From assembly GCA_017440935.1 (NCBI GenBank), contig JAFSAO010000022.1, positions 245,381-309,380 on the forward strand: 64,000 nucleotides of DNA, in the 5' to 3' direction. Position numbers and translations under genes: made by a program. Under the pieces are notes generated by a model, which saw only the letters and a list, made by a program, of their open reading frames with translations, did no database searches and was not told where the DNA came from. Below, piece by piece: positions 43,160-52,819 of the stretch; position 1 is the first letter of the stretch; every line of letters begins with the position of its first letter. This stretch comes from Opitutales bacterium (lineage in GTDB: Bacteria; Verrucomicrobiota; Verrucomicrobiia; Opitutales; UBA953).

Positions 43160-44878
43160 GTGATTTCCGCTGATGATTATGTCATTGATTTGATTCAAAC
43201 CGAGCAGCTTGTGCCGCCGGAAACCGTTGCCGCCGCGCGGGAATATGTGCTTTCCCAAGGCGCAACCGAAGAAAATGCGGACTCGGAAGCATTGACGCTT
43301 TTGGTCGACAAAGGCTACACGACGTGGGCGGCGATTACCGCCGCGCTCGCGCAACAGTTCGACATGGAAGTCGCAGATTTGGACGGCATTCGCCCGACGC
43401 CGGAAGCGCTTGAAAAAATGGGCCGCGAGCTCGCCGACCGCTACAACGTGCTTCCGTTGCAGATTGAGGGTCCGCAGATGCTCGCCGTTACCGCCGATCC
43501 GCTCGATACGGATATGATGGACGAGCTCGCGCGCGTGCTCGGGATGTCGGTTTCGTTCCGCCTCGCTCCGCCGGACGACATTCGCGCAGCGATAAAATCG
43601 GCCTACGGCGACGACGGTTTGCCGCAGAGCGATGCGATGAAGGCGCTTTTCGGCGACGCGGGAACGGGCGTGACCATTCCCGGAAACGATGCAAAGGGCG
43701 CGAGCGCCGACGACGCTCCGATTATCAAATACGTGAATTTGCTCATCACGGAGGCGATTCGCCGACGCGCGTCCGACATTCACATGGAGCCGTTGGAAAA
43801 ACGTTTCCGCGTGCGTTACCGTATCGACGGTGTTTTGCAGGAAGTCGAAAACCCGCCGAAGCGCTTGCAAGCGTCGATTATCGCGCGCCTGAAGCTCATG
43901 GCGGAGGTTTCCCTCGCGGAAAAACGTATCCCGCAGGACGGTCGTATCCAGATTCAGGTTTCCGGAAAAGACGTGGACTTGCGTGTTTCCGTGCTTCCCA
44001 CGGTTTACGGCGAATCCATCGTCATGCGTATTTTGGACAAAGAAGGTCTGCGCCTCGGCTTGCCGGAACTCGGATTTTTCTCCGACGACCAGGCAACGTT
44101 CCAGAAAATCATTACGGGCGCGGACGGAATCTTTCTCGTCACGGGACCGACGGGCTCCGGTAAATCCACCACGCTGTATTCGGCGCTCAACTACATTAAC
44201 CAGCCGGACCGAAAAATTATCACGGTGGAAGACCCGGTCGAATATCAGATGCCCGGAATCAATCAGGTGCAGGTGCGCCGCGAAGTCGGCATGACGTTCT
44301 CGGCGGCTCTGCGTTCCATGCTCCGCCAAGCGCCGAACATTATCATGATTGGGGAAATTCGTGACTTGGAAACGGCGGAAATCGCGGTCAACGCATCGCT
44401 TACCGGTCACATGGTGTTCTCCACGCTTCACACGAACGACGCGCCGTCCGCCGTTTCGCGTCTTGTCGATATCGGCGTGAAGCCGTTCCTCGTTTCCGCG
44501 TCGCTTCGCGGGGTGCTTGCCCAGCGCCTTGTGCGCCGCATTTGCCCGGATTGCACGGAATCATACAACCCGACGGAAAAGGAACTGATTTCCATCGGCA
44601 TGACGGTGGGCGATCTTTCGAGCTCGAATTTCCAAAAGGGACGCGGTTGCTCTAAGTGCCACAACACCGGCTACCGCGGGCGTCGCGGCGTTTTTGAAAT
44701 CTTCATGGTCAACGAAGAAATTCAGGAAATGATATACCGCAACGTTTCGCTCGTCGACTTGCGCCGCAAGGTGCGGGAACTCGGAATGCGGACGATGCGC
44801 GAAGACGGCATTCGCAAAATCGCGGCGGGGATTACCTCTGTCGAAGAAGTTTTGTCCACGACGGTCGAAGTCGAATAA
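43160..44878 (+). CDS. Type IV pilus/type II secretion assembly ATPase, PilB/GspE family (first copy)
   Basis: This 572-residue hexameric ATPase powers pilin or pseudopilin polymerisation. The N-terminal MshEN-like domain spans about 1-150. A GspE core follows with [21 protein letters not shown], Walker [10 protein letters not shown] (about 329-337), the Asp box VEDPVEYQ, Walker B-region [14 protein letters not shown] and [14 protein letters not shown]. The tetracysteine zinc motif is CPDC (about 461) with CSKC (about 497), marking an extension-type and not a retraction-type motor. GTG 43160 is chosen for its AAGGAG site. It leads a four-gene cluster with pilT, a second PilB and pilC. Confidence 0.92.
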   Translation: MISADDYVIDLIQTEQLVPPETVAAAREYVLSQGATEENADSEALTLLVDKGYTTWAAITAALAQQFDMEVADLDGIRPTPEALEKMGRELADRYNVLPLQIEGPQMLAVTADPLDTDMMDELARVLGMSVSFRLAPPDDIRAAIKSAYGDDGLPQSDAMKALFGDAGTGVTIPGNDAKGASADDAPIIKYVNLLITEAIRRRASDIHMEPLEKRFRVRYRIDGVLQEVENPPKRLQASIIARLKLMAEVSLAEKRIPQDGRIQIQVSGKDVDLRVSVLPTVYGESIVMRILDKEGLRLGLPELGFFSDDQATFQKIITGADGIFLVTGPTGSGKSTTLYSALNYINQPDRKIITVEDPVEYQMPGINQVQVRREVGMTFSAALRSMLRQAPNIIMIGEIRDLETAEIAVNASLTGHMVFSTLHTNDAPSAVSRLVDIGVKPFLVSASLRGVLAQRLVRRICPDCTESYNPTEKELISIGMTVGDLSSSNFQKGRGCSKCHNTGYRGRRGVFEIFMVNEEIQEMIYRNVSLVDLRRKVRELGMRTMREDGIRKIAAGITSVEEVLSTTVEVE

Positions 44879-44925
44879 TTCGCGGGAACGCATAACACAA
44901 CCACGCAACAAAGGATTTTTCTAAA

Positions 44926-46014
44926 ATGAATTACACGCTGAAACAACTGCTCGACCTCATGGTGAGCGAAAGCGCGAGCGACCTTCACATTCACATCGAC
45001 CAAGCTCCCGTGCTCCGCATTTCCGGTGCAATGATGCCGGTGGACGGTCCCGTGTTGACCGCGGAGGAAACCGAAGCGATGGCACGCGAAATTACTGCCG
45101 AGCACCATTGGAAACGCTTGCAGGAACGCGGCGGATGCGATTTCGGTTTTTCCTACGAAGGGCAGGCGCGTTTTCGCGTCAGCGTGTTTAAGGCGCGCTA
45201 CGGGCACGGCGACACCAACGGCTACGGGATCGTCCTTCGCCAGATTCCGAACAAAATGTTCGATCTGGATCAGCTCGGACTTTCCGACAAAGTGAAGGCG
45301 CTTTTGCAACGCCAACGCGGACTGATTCTCGTCACGGGACCGACGGGCTCCGGTAAAACGACGACGCTCGCGTCCATGCTCAATTGGGTTAACCGCAACG
45401 AGGAAAAACACATCATCACGATTGAAGACCCGATTGAATATTTCCACGACCACCAGCGCTCCGTCGTAACGCAGCGCGAAATCGGGCGCGACGTTCCGTC
45501 CTTCGCGGAAGCCATTCGCGGCGCGCTTCGCCAAGACCCGGACATCATTCTCGTCGGGGAAATGCGAGACTTGGAAACTATTACCGCTGCCGTTTCCGCC
45601 GCAGAAACCGGGCACCTCGTTTTCGCCACTTTGCACACGACCGGCGCCGCGCGCACCGTGGACCGTATCGTCGACGCGTTCCCGGCGGATACCAAAGACC
45701 AAATCCGCACGCAGCTTTCGTCTTCACTCGTTGCCGTTATTTCTCAGGTGCTTTGCCGTCGCCGCGACGGCGGGCGTATCGCCGCTTACGAAATCATGAT
45801 CAATACGGATTCCACGGCGGCGCTCATTCGTGACAACAAAACCTACCGCATTACTTCCGACATTCAGACCGGCGGCAATCTCGGGATGCGCACCCTCGAC
45901 AGCCACCTGCTTTCTCTCGTGCAGGAAGGCTACATCGATCCGTCCGAAGCGACGAAGTTCGCACAGGCTCCGAACGAAATGCGCGATAAACTCCGCGCAC
46001 TCTCTCTCATTTAA
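44926..46014 (+). CDS. pilT: Type IV pilus retraction ATPase PilT
   Basis: PilT (362 residues) depolymerises type IV pili, giving twitching motility and, in competent bacteria, DNA pulling. It has [23 protein letters not shown] at the N-terminus, Walker [10 protein letters not shown] (about 138-146), [19 protein letters not shown] and [21 protein letters not shown], which is the PilT-specific version. The tetracysteine motif of PilB is absent. It lies between the two PilB-type genes. Confidence 0.95.
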   Translation: MNYTLKQLLDLMVSESASDLHIHIDQAPVLRISGAMMPVDGPVLTAEETEAMAREITAEHHWKRLQERGGCDFGFSYEGQARFRVSVFKARYGHGDTNGYGIVLRQIPNKMFDLDQLGLSDKVKALLQRQRGLILVTGPTGSGKTTTLASMLNWVNRNEEKHIITIEDPIEYFHDHQRSVVTQREIGRDVPSFAEAIRGALRQDPDIILVGEMRDLETITAAVSAAETGHLVFATLHTTGAARTVDRIVDAFPADTKDQIRTQLSSSLVAVISQVLCRRRDGGRIAAYEIMINTDSTAALIRDNKTYRITSDIQTGGNLGMRTLDSHLLSLVQEGYIDPSEATKFAQAPNEMRDKLRALSLI

Positions 46015-46035
46015 TCCTCAACCGGCGTTCCCGTT

Positions 46036-47697
46036 ATGTTTAACGAACACAGCGAAACATTAAAAAATATTTTTGAAGAATCCGGCCTCGTCTCCCGCGA
46101 GCAGCTCGACGAGGCGTGGGACGAACACGCCGAGACCGGAAAAGCGTTTACCGATATTCTCGAAGACGCGGGTTATTTCGACCGCAACACGATGCTGGAA
46201 CTCATCGCCCGCAATCTCAACGTCGAGTTCGTTCCCGTGATTCCCGATCACATCGATCAGGATTTGCTTCGCATCATCAAGCCGGACTTGGCGCATAAAT
46301 ACGGAATTATTCCGTTCCGCGCCGACCCGAATAAAGTTTGGTTCCTTGCAAAAGACCCGCTGAATTACAGCATTGTGGACGATTTGTCTTTCTCGCTCCG
46401 CCGCGATGTCGAACTCGCGGTCTGCGATCCCGCGCAAATCGACGGCGCAATCGTCAAATTCTACGGCGAGCAACATTCGTCCATTGAAGATATTCTCTCC
46501 GAAATCGACTTGGACAACGTCGACGCGGACGATTCCGCAAATCAGGCGCCGATTATTCGTTTCGTGGACGTCGTTTTGCAGGAAGCCGTCAAAGCCAAAG
46601 CGTCCGACATTCACTTCGAGCCGTTTGAAGACCAGTTCCGTATCCGTTACCGTATCGACGGCGCACTTTACGAAATGGCACCGCCGCCGAAAAGCCTCGC
46701 AAATGCCGTTACCGCGCGCGTGAAGGTGATGTCCGGCTTGAACATTGCGGAAAAACGTATCCCGCAGGACGGTCGTATCAAAACCACCATCGGCGGGCGC
46801 CCGATCGACCTCCGTGTTTCCACGCTCCCGACACAATTCGGCGAATCTGTCGTGCTTCGTATTCTCGACAAGGGCGTCGTCAATCTCGACCTCGAAAATC
46901 TTTCGATGGAGCCGGAAATCATGAACGGGATTCGCGAACTCGTGAATCGCCCGAACGGTATTTTCATCGTCACGGGACCGACGGGTTCCGGTAAAACGAC
47001 GACGCTTTATTCCGCGCTCCGCGAAGTCAATACAGTGGACGTAAAAATCCTCACCGCCGAAGATCCGGTCGAATACGAAATCGAAGGCATCATGCAGGTG
47101 CAGATCAACCACCAGGTCGGTCTCACGTTCGCCTCCGCTTTGCGCTCCTTCCTGCGTCAAGACCCGGATACGATTATGGTCGGGGAAATCCGTGACTTGG
47201 AAACGGGGCAAATCGCGGTGCAGGCGTCGCTCACCGGGCACGTCGTGCTCGCTACGCTCCACACGAACGATGCTCCCGGCGCGGTTACGCGTCTTGTCGA
47301 TATGGGGCTGGAGCCGTTCCTCATTTCCGCGTCGCTCGAAGGCGTGCTGGGGCAACGTTTGCTTCGCCGCATTTGCCGCCATTGCCGCACGGCTTACGAG
47401 CCGGACCAAAACGTCATCTCGATGCTTCAGGTCGACCCGCTCGAAATCGCGGAAAAACAGTTCTTCTACGGGAAAGGCTGCTCCGAGTGCAACCGCACGG
47501 GCTACAAAGGACGCCAAGGGCTTTTTGAACTCATGGTGATCAACGACGCTGTTCGCGAACTCATCACGAAAAAAGCACCGACGCTCGTGCTCAAACAGAA
47601 AGCCATCGAAAACGGTATGCGCACGCTCCGCGACGACGGTTTGCGCTGTATTTTTGATGGATTGACCACTATCGAGGAAGTTTTAAAATACACCTAA
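46036..47697 (+). CDS. pilB: Type IV pilus assembly ATPase PilB (second copy)
   Basis: The 553-residue protein is a second extension motor with the same architecture as the one at 43160. It has an N-terminal MshEN-like domain, [21 protein letters not shown], Walker [10 protein letters not shown] (about 312-320), [25 protein letters not shown] and [19 protein letters not shown]. The zinc motif is CRHC (about 446) with CSEC (about 482). Its direct coupling to pilC, 29 bases on, suggests it is the main pilus extension ATPase. The first copy may serve a second pilus or secretion machine. Confidence 0.93.
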   Translation: MFNEHSETLKNIFEESGLVSREQLDEAWDEHAETGKAFTDILEDAGYFDRNTMLELIARNLNVEFVPVIPDHIDQDLLRIIKPDLAHKYGIIPFRADPNKVWFLAKDPLNYSIVDDLSFSLRRDVELAVCDPAQIDGAIVKFYGEQHSSIEDILSEIDLDNVDADDSANQAPIIRFVDVVLQEAVKAKASDIHFEPFEDQFRIRYRIDGALYEMAPPPKSLANAVTARVKVMSGLNIAEKRIPQDGRIKTTIGGRPIDLRVSTLPTQFGESVVLRILDKGVVNLDLENLSMEPEIMNGIRELVNRPNGIFIVTGPTGSGKTTTLYSALREVNTVDVKILTAEDPVEYEIEGIMQVQINHQVGLTFASALRSFLRQDPDTIMVGEIRDLETGQIAVQASLTGHVVLATLHTNDAPGAVTRLVDMGLEPFLISASLEGVLGQRLLRRICRHCRTAYEPDQNVISMLQVDPLEIAEKQFFYGKGCSECNRTGYKGRQGLFELMVINDAVRELITKKAPTLVLKQKAIENGMRTLRDDGLRCIFDGLTTIEEVLKYT

Positions 47698-47726
47698 TCT
47701 TTTTAACCCCAGCCCTTTAAAAAACT

Positions 47727-48938
47727 ATGGCAACATTCAAGTATTCCGCAATCGACGGGAACGGAAAACCCGTGAACGGAAAAATCGAAGCGCCCAACGA
47801 AGAGCAGGCACGCGCCAAGCTCTCCGCACAACGCCTGATGGTTTCTTCCATCTCCGCCGAAGGTTTCGGCAAGAAAGGTAAGAAAAACGCCGGCTTTAAC
47901 AAAAAAATCACCGGCGAACAGTTGACGATTTTTACACGCCAGCTCGCCACGCTTCTCCAAGCGGGCTTACCGCTTCTGCGCGCGATGCAAATCCTCTCCG
48001 GGCAGGAAAAAAATCCCGTTTTCAAAACCGCACTCGAAACCATTTCCGAAAATATTCAGGGCGGGAACACGCTTTCCGATGCGCTCGCGCAGTATCCGCG
48101 TATGTTTGACCGCCTTTACGTCAACATGATCCGCGCCGGGGAAGCGGGCGGCGTGCTCGATACCGTGCTCGACCGTCTTGCGGCGTTTCAGGAAAAATCC
48201 GGAAAGATTAAGAAAAAAGTCAAATCCGCAATGGTTTATCCCTGCGTCGTTCTTTCCGTCGCGTTCATCATTGTGTGGGTGCTGCTGACGTTCGTCGTTC
48301 CGTCGTTCCAAAAGATGATTTCCGCACAGGGCGGAACAATGCCGCCGCTGACAAAGTTTGTCATGGATCTCGGAAATTCCCTTAGCGAACACTGGCTGAT
48401 CGCCGTTACCGTGGTCTTTGGCGGAATTTTCCTCATTCGCTTCCTTTTCAAAAACGCGAAAACCAAAGCGGTAATCGACCGCATCGTTTTCAAACTTCCG
48501 AAAATCGGCTCCTTCGTCCAAGTCGTTACCGTTTCTCGCTTCGCGCGCACATTCGGAACGCTAATGTCTTCCGGCGTGCCGATTTTGCAGGCAATGACAA
48601 TTACCCGCGACACGCTCGACAACGTCGTGCTCCGTAGCGCGTTGGATCGCGTTCACGACCGCGTCCGCGACGGCGACACGCTCGCTCAGCCGCTCGAACA
48701 GGCAAAAGTCTTCCCGCCGATGGTTTGCTCCATGGTGCAGGTCGGCGAAGAAACCGGGCAACTTCCGGAAATGCTTAATCGCGTGGCGGACAACTACGAC
48801 GAAGAAGTCGACAACGCCGTCGGCGCGCTCACGTCCGTTATTGAACCGGTGCTGATTCTCTTCCTCGCCGTGGTCGTCGGAACAATCGTCGTCGCGATGT
48901 TTATGCCGATTGTTTCCATCATCCAAAAGATGGCATAA
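47727..48938 (+). CDS. pilC: Type IV pilus inner-membrane platform protein PilC
   Basis: PilC/GspF (403 residues) is the platform that the PilB and PilT motors turn. It has two GspF repeats: TRQLATLLQAGLPLLRAMQILSGQ with IRAGEAGGVLDTVLDRLA, and SRFARTFGTLMSSGVPILQAMTI with VQVGEETGQLPEMLNRVADNYDEEVD. Three transmembrane helices lie near 170-190, 220-240 and 375-398. It ends the cluster at a paired-word terminator. No pilin, prepilin peptidase or secretin gene is in the window. Confidence 0.95.
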   Translation: MATFKYSAIDGNGKPVNGKIEAPNEEQARAKLSAQRLMVSSISAEGFGKKGKKNAGFNKKITGEQLTIFTRQLATLLQAGLPLLRAMQILSGQEKNPVFKTALETISENIQGGNTLSDALAQYPRMFDRLYVNMIRAGEAGGVLDTVLDRLAAFQEKSGKIKKKVKSAMVYPCVVLSVAFIIVWVLLTFVVPSFQKMISAQGGTMPPLTKFVMDLGNSLSEHWLIAVTVVFGGIFLIRFLFKNAKTKAVIDRIVFKLPKIGSFVQVVTVSRFARTFGTLMSSGVPILQAMTITRDTLDNVVLRSALDRVHDRVRDGDTLAQPLEQAKVFPPMVCSMVQVGEETGQLPEMLNRVADNYDEEVDNAVGALTSVIEPVLILFLAVVVGTIVVAMFMPIVSIIQKMA

Positions 48939-48955
48939 ACGAACAGATTTCGTGA

Positions 48956-49001
48956 AAAAAGCGTTCCCGTGGCTTCGGTCGCGGGAACGCTTTTTTTTTT
49001 G
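48956..49001 (+). terminator. Intrinsic terminator of the pilus cluster, two inverted motif copies
   Basis: AGCGTTCCCG (48960-48969) pairs with CGGGAACGCT (48982-48991), extended by A-run and T-run to a stem of about 15 bases. A ten-base T-run follows. Both arms are full copies of the dispersed word. Confidence 0.93.
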
Positions 49002-49617
49002 TTTATCCGCAAATTCCACGGATTTTGTCATGGAGGACAGGCGTCTCGCCTGTCTTTTTTTTCTTTTGTCCTTACAGGACGACCGTTATTGGTCCGTTGA
49101 CCCAAGGCGTCGTTCGCGTTCCCGCGAACTTGCCGTTGGTCTATAATCCGAACGGCGTTCAGCCGTTTTATTTTAGGGAAACAACAATTTCTCTCACGGA
49201 GACACGGAGACGCAGAGTTTTTTTGTGGAGGGGAGACAATCCTGTCGCACCTCGTAAGACACACCTTTTCAAAAAAAAAAGGTAAAAACACGCGCTGAAA
49301 GCGCAACAAGACCATAGCCCGGGGCAAGCGAGCGACGCTCGCAATCCCGAATTGAAAATCCGTGTGTTCCCGTGGAAGTGATTGAAAATCGCTTCTCCCC
49401 CAAAAAAACTTTGCGTTCTTTGCGTTAAAAAAATCCGTAAGAATCGGCGCGAATCTGCGTGCAAAACAACTCGAACGGAAGCGACCGGAGTCCGCTTCTC
49501 CTACAATTAAAACTTTTTTTTCCATCCTTTCCGGTTAAACAAAAAAACAATTCCGTGTTTTCGGAGTGCGTTTTCAAATTTGCTATTCGCCCTTGGCGGG
49601 CGTAGAGTTTTTCGATT
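49002..49617. other. Long gene-free region with phrase-like repeats
   Basis: A small hairpin, GACAGGCG (49036-49043) / CGCCTGTC (49047-49054), is followed by a T-run. CTCACGGAGACACGGAG (about 49193-49209) resembles the spacers at 51191 and 63877. ACTTTGCGTTCTTTGCGTTA (49409-49428) recurs in exact reverse complement at 63751-63770. Other stretches (CAAGCGAGCGACGCTCGC, about 49327) are degenerate palindromes. I see no gene, tRNA or other RNA here. Confidence 0.6.
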
Positions 49618-51147
49618 ATGTCAGCTTTGTGCGATGAATTGTTTGACGCGATTTTGATGGCGCGTCAGCGCGTGTATGCGGTGGCGGATGCGACTCCGCT
49701 GGAAGAGGTTGCGGCGGATTTGCCGTTTCGGCTTTTTGTGAAGCGTGAGGATTTGGGACCGATTAAGGCCTACAAGTGGCGCGGCGCGTATAATCGCATG
49801 GCGTTGCTTTCGCCGGAGGAGCGTTCCCGCGGGATTGTGGCGGCATCTGCCGGAAACCATGCACAGGGCGTGGCGCTTGCGGCGAAGTTGCTGAATATTC
49901 ACGCCAAGATTTTTATGCCGCGCTCTACGCCGGACGTGAAGCAAAACGCGGTGCGTCGATTCGGCGAAAATAATGTGGAAATCGTGCTTTTCGGCGAATC
50001 TTACGACGAAGCGAGCCGCGCGGCGCACGAAACCGCCGATCGCGAAGATCTGACATTTGTGCATCCGTATGACGACCTCGGCACGATGGGCGGGCAGGGC
50101 ACGCTGGCGGACGAGTGCGTGATGTCGGGCAAAGGACCGTTTGACGTGGCGTTTCTCCAAATCGGCGGCGGCGGCATGGCGGCGGCGTGTGCGTGCTGGT
50201 TGCGCCGGCAGTATCCCGGCATCAAAATTTACGGGGTGGAAGGTTCGGATCAGGCGTCGATGAAGGCGGCGTTTGAGGCGGGAACGCCGGTGGATATCGG
50301 GAAAACGGATATTTTTTGCGACGGGACTTCGGTGCGCAAAGCGGGAAGTTTGACGTTCCCGTTGTGTCGCGAACTGATGGACGGAATCGTGACGGTGACG
50401 AACGATGATGTTTGCTGGGCGATTCAGACGCTTTGGGAAACGCACCGCGTTTTGCCGGAAACATCCGGTGCGATGGGGGTTGCCGCCGCGCTCAAACTCG
50501 CGGGAACGCTTGCGGGGAAAAAAGTGCTTACGGTGATTTCCGGCGCGAATATCGACTTCGGAATGCTCGGCGTGATTACGCGCAACAGCCAAGTCAACGG
50601 TGCGCACCGTCGCTACCTGCGCGTGCGGATTCCGGAGCGCCCGGGCGCCTTGCTCGACGTGCTCGGGAGCGCGTTCTCCGACTGCAATTTGCTCGAATTT
50701 CAATACGGGAAAACGGATGCCGCCGCCGCGTGGTTTACAATCGGTGTCGCCGTGAGCGATGCGCAGTTTGCCGCACTCGGCGAAACGCTTTCCGCGAAAA
50801 ATATTGAATGGCAGCACGTTACGGGCGAAGCGGATATTTTGTTCCGCGTAATCCCGTATGATGAAAAGCTGATGCGGGAACCTGCGTTTTTGCGGCTCGA
50901 TTTTTACGAGCGGCCGGGCGCGCTTTCCGCGTTTTTGAAAAAAAATCTCAGCGCGAGCGAAAATATTTGCTACTTCAATTACCTTTACACGGGAGAACGC
51001 GTCGGGCGTGCGCTTATCGGTATTGAATTTTCCGATACGGCGGCGCGGGAACGCTTCCTGGCGGCGTTGCCGAAATCCGGCGACGGTTTCCGCTCGTGCG
51101 TCGTTGTCGACGGCGACGCGGCAAAGCGGCTCTCCGTGCGAAGCTGA
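49618..51147 (+). CDS. ilvA: Threonine dehydratase, biosynthetic
   Basis: IlvA (509 residues) deaminates threonine to 2-oxobutyrate, the first step to isoleucine. The pyridoxal phosphate lysine is K53 in KAYKWRGAY. ASAGNHAQG, the glycine loop QIGGGGMAA and the C-terminal catalytic strand ISGANIDF are present. Two ACT-like regulatory repeats follow (RVRIPERPGALLDVL; RLDFYERPGALSAFL), so it is the long, isoleucine-regulated form. It stands alone, without ilv neighbours, after the 616-base repeat-rich gap. Confidence 0.95.
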   Translation: MSALCDELFDAILMARQRVYAVADATPLEEVAADLPFRLFVKREDLGPIKAYKWRGAYNRMALLSPEERSRGIVAASAGNHAQGVALAAKLLNIHAKIFMPRSTPDVKQNAVRRFGENNVEIVLFGESYDEASRAAHETADREDLTFVHPYDDLGTMGGQGTLADECVMSGKGPFDVAFLQIGGGGMAAACACWLRRQYPGIKIYGVEGSDQASMKAAFEAGTPVDIGKTDIFCDGTSVRKAGSLTFPLCRELMDGIVTVTNDDVCWAIQTLWETHRVLPETSGAMGVAAALKLAGTLAGKKVLTVISGANIDFGMLGVITRNSQVNGAHRRYLRVRIPERPGALLDVLGSAFSDCNLLEFQYGKTDAAAAWFTIGVAVSDAQFAALGETLSAKNIEWQHVTGEADILFRVIPYDEKLMREPAFLRLDFYERPGALSAFLKKNLSASENICYFNYLYTGERVGRALIGIEFSDTAARERFLAALPKSGDGFRSCVVVDGDAAKRLSVRS

Positions 51148-51428
51148 TTTTTTAGCGCCGAGCGGTTTTTTAAGAGGGAAAATAAAATCCCTCACGGAGC
51201 CACCAAGCCGCGGAGTTTTTTATTTAATCGCGAATTTTAATTCGGAATTTGAAATTTGCGATTGGCGAAGCGTCGCGAGCCGAACTCCTCCACCGCACCG
51301 GGGTGCGGTCCCCCTCCTCTTAGAAAGAGGAGGAGCTATTTTCTGATTTCTCACTTCTCATTCCTAATTTTCTCAGGATAAAATTTCGCTCGTGCGGCGC
51401 ACGGGAAATCTCCATCTTATAGCGCGAA
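51148..51428. other. Spacer ilvA-sufD with phrase-like repeats
   Basis: It contains CTCACGGAGCCACC (51191-51204), a sibling of the phrase at 49193. A palindromic GGGGTGCGGTCCCC stretch lies near 51299, and a CCTCCTCTTAGAAAGAGGAGG hairpin near 51315-51335. TTCTCATTCCTAATTT (about 51354-51370) is the reverse of the TAGGAATGAGAA phrase at 54350 and 59690. No gene seen. Confidence 0.5.
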
Positions 51429-52766
51429 ATGAACATTTTGTCCGAACAGAGTATTCTTTCCGAAACGACTTTCCGCAGAGCGAAAGAGGAGCGCGGGAAG
51501 GCGGATGTTTTCGCCGGCGTGCGGGATTGTTCGTGGGCGGATTTCAATGTGCTTCCGATGCCGAATCGACGCATGGAGGAATGGCGTTTCGCGTCGATTT
51601 CCCGGGTGGACTTTGACGGATTTTCATTGCCGGGAGGTGTCGCGGAAGAGGTGGCGGCGGAGCTTGCGGCGCGCTCGAATCGCATTCCGGAAACGGCGGG
51701 AACGCTTGTTTTTGCGGATGATCGGCTGATAGCGGCTTCGCTCGATCCCGCGCTCGCGGCGCAGGGCGTGATTTTTGCGCCGTTAAAAGAGCTTTCGCCG
51801 GAACAGCGCTTGGCGGTGCGTTCGTATTTCTTTGTTTCATGCGGCGGAATTTGTTCCGAGAAAATTTCCACTTTGCACCGCGCGTATTCGTCGGACGGCG
51901 CCTACCTGCTTTACGTTCCCGCAGGAGTGAAAATTGAGCGTCCGTTTACGGTTTATCACTGGGCGGTTGCGCCGCAGGCGGCGACGTTCCCGTATGCGCT
52001 TGTGATTGCGGAGGAAAATGCATCCGTGCCGTTTGTGAACTTTTTTCTTTCCGCAAAAAAATCCGAAGGGAAAGCGAAAAAGGGCGTTCCCGCGCAGGCG
52101 CTGACGATTTCGCGTTTGGAGATTTTTGCCAAAAACGGCGCGCAGGTGGTGCGAAAACTCGTGCAGGATATGTCGTGCGATGCGCATTTTTACCAACAGG
52201 AATGGACGCATGTGCACGAAAACGCGACGGTGCGCGGTATCGCGCTCAACCTCGGCGCACAGCGCGCGCGCACGACAACGGAGCTGCGTCTCGAAGGGTG
52301 CGCGGCGCGTGCGGATCTGTTTTCGCTGACGGTTGCCGACGGCGAGCAGGAAATTGACCAACGCACGATGCAACGGCACATTGCGCCGAATGCGGAATCC
52401 AATTTGCTTTTCAAAAACGTTTTGCTCGATCGTTCCCGCACGATTTTCGGCGGGTCAATCGTCGTTGCCGCGAAAGCGCAACAGACGTCGGCGGTGCAGT
52501 CCAATCGCAATCTGATCCTTTCGCCTGATGCGGAATCACACTCGCTTCCGGGGCTTGAAATTGATGCGAACGATGTTACCTGCTCGCACGGCGCGACCAA
52601 CGGCACGCTTGATGCCGATCAGCTTTTTTACCTGCGTCAGCGCGGGATTCCCGAAGCCGAGGCGCGCGCCTTGCTCATTCAGGGCTTTTTTGAGGAAGTT
52701 ATCGGAGAAATCGAGTCGCCCGTGCTTGCGGATGTTTTGCGCGAAGCGCTTGCCGCGAAATTTTAA
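51429..52766 (+). CDS. sufD: Fe-S assembly protein SufD/SufB family
   Basis: The 445-residue protein belongs to the SufB/SufD family of the SUF iron-sulfur scaffold. The N-terminal helical part has RRMEEWRFASISRVDF. The beta-helix core has SKLEI-like SRLEIFAKNGAQVVRKL, and the C-terminus has SRTIFGGSIVVAAKAQQTSAVQSNRNLILSPDAESHSLPGLEIDANDVTCSHGAT, closest to SufD. It normally works with SufB and SufC, which are not in the window. The orphan position is unusual, since suf genes are mostly clustered. Confidence 0.88.
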   Translation: MNILSEQSILSETTFRRAKEERGKADVFAGVRDCSWADFNVLPMPNRRMEEWRFASISRVDFDGFSLPGGVAEEVAAELAARSNRIPETAGTLVFADDRLIAASLDPALAAQGVIFAPLKELSPEQRLAVRSYFFVSCGGICSEKISTLHRAYSSDGAYLLYVPAGVKIERPFTVYHWAVAPQAATFPYALVIAEENASVPFVNFFLSAKKSEGKAKKGVPAQALTISRLEIFAKNGAQVVRKLVQDMSCDAHFYQQEWTHVHENATVRGIALNLGAQRARTTTELRLEGCAARADLFSLTVADGEQEIDQRTMQRHIAPNAESNLLFKNVLLDRSRTIFGGSIVVAAKAQQTSAVQSNRNLILSPDAESHSLPGLEIDANDVTCSHGATNGTLDADQLFYLRQRGIPEAEARALLIQGFFEEVIGEIESPVLADVLREALAAKF

Positions 52767-52819
52767 AGGACAGCCGTGTAGGCTGCCCTTCGAGGGAAAA
52801 ACTTCGTGCGGATTCCGGC

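Noticed and set aside
49621..51195. Minus-strand open frame of 524 codons opposite ilvA
   Set aside because: Arg/His-rich antisense shadow; ilvA on the plus strand has all catalytic motifs.
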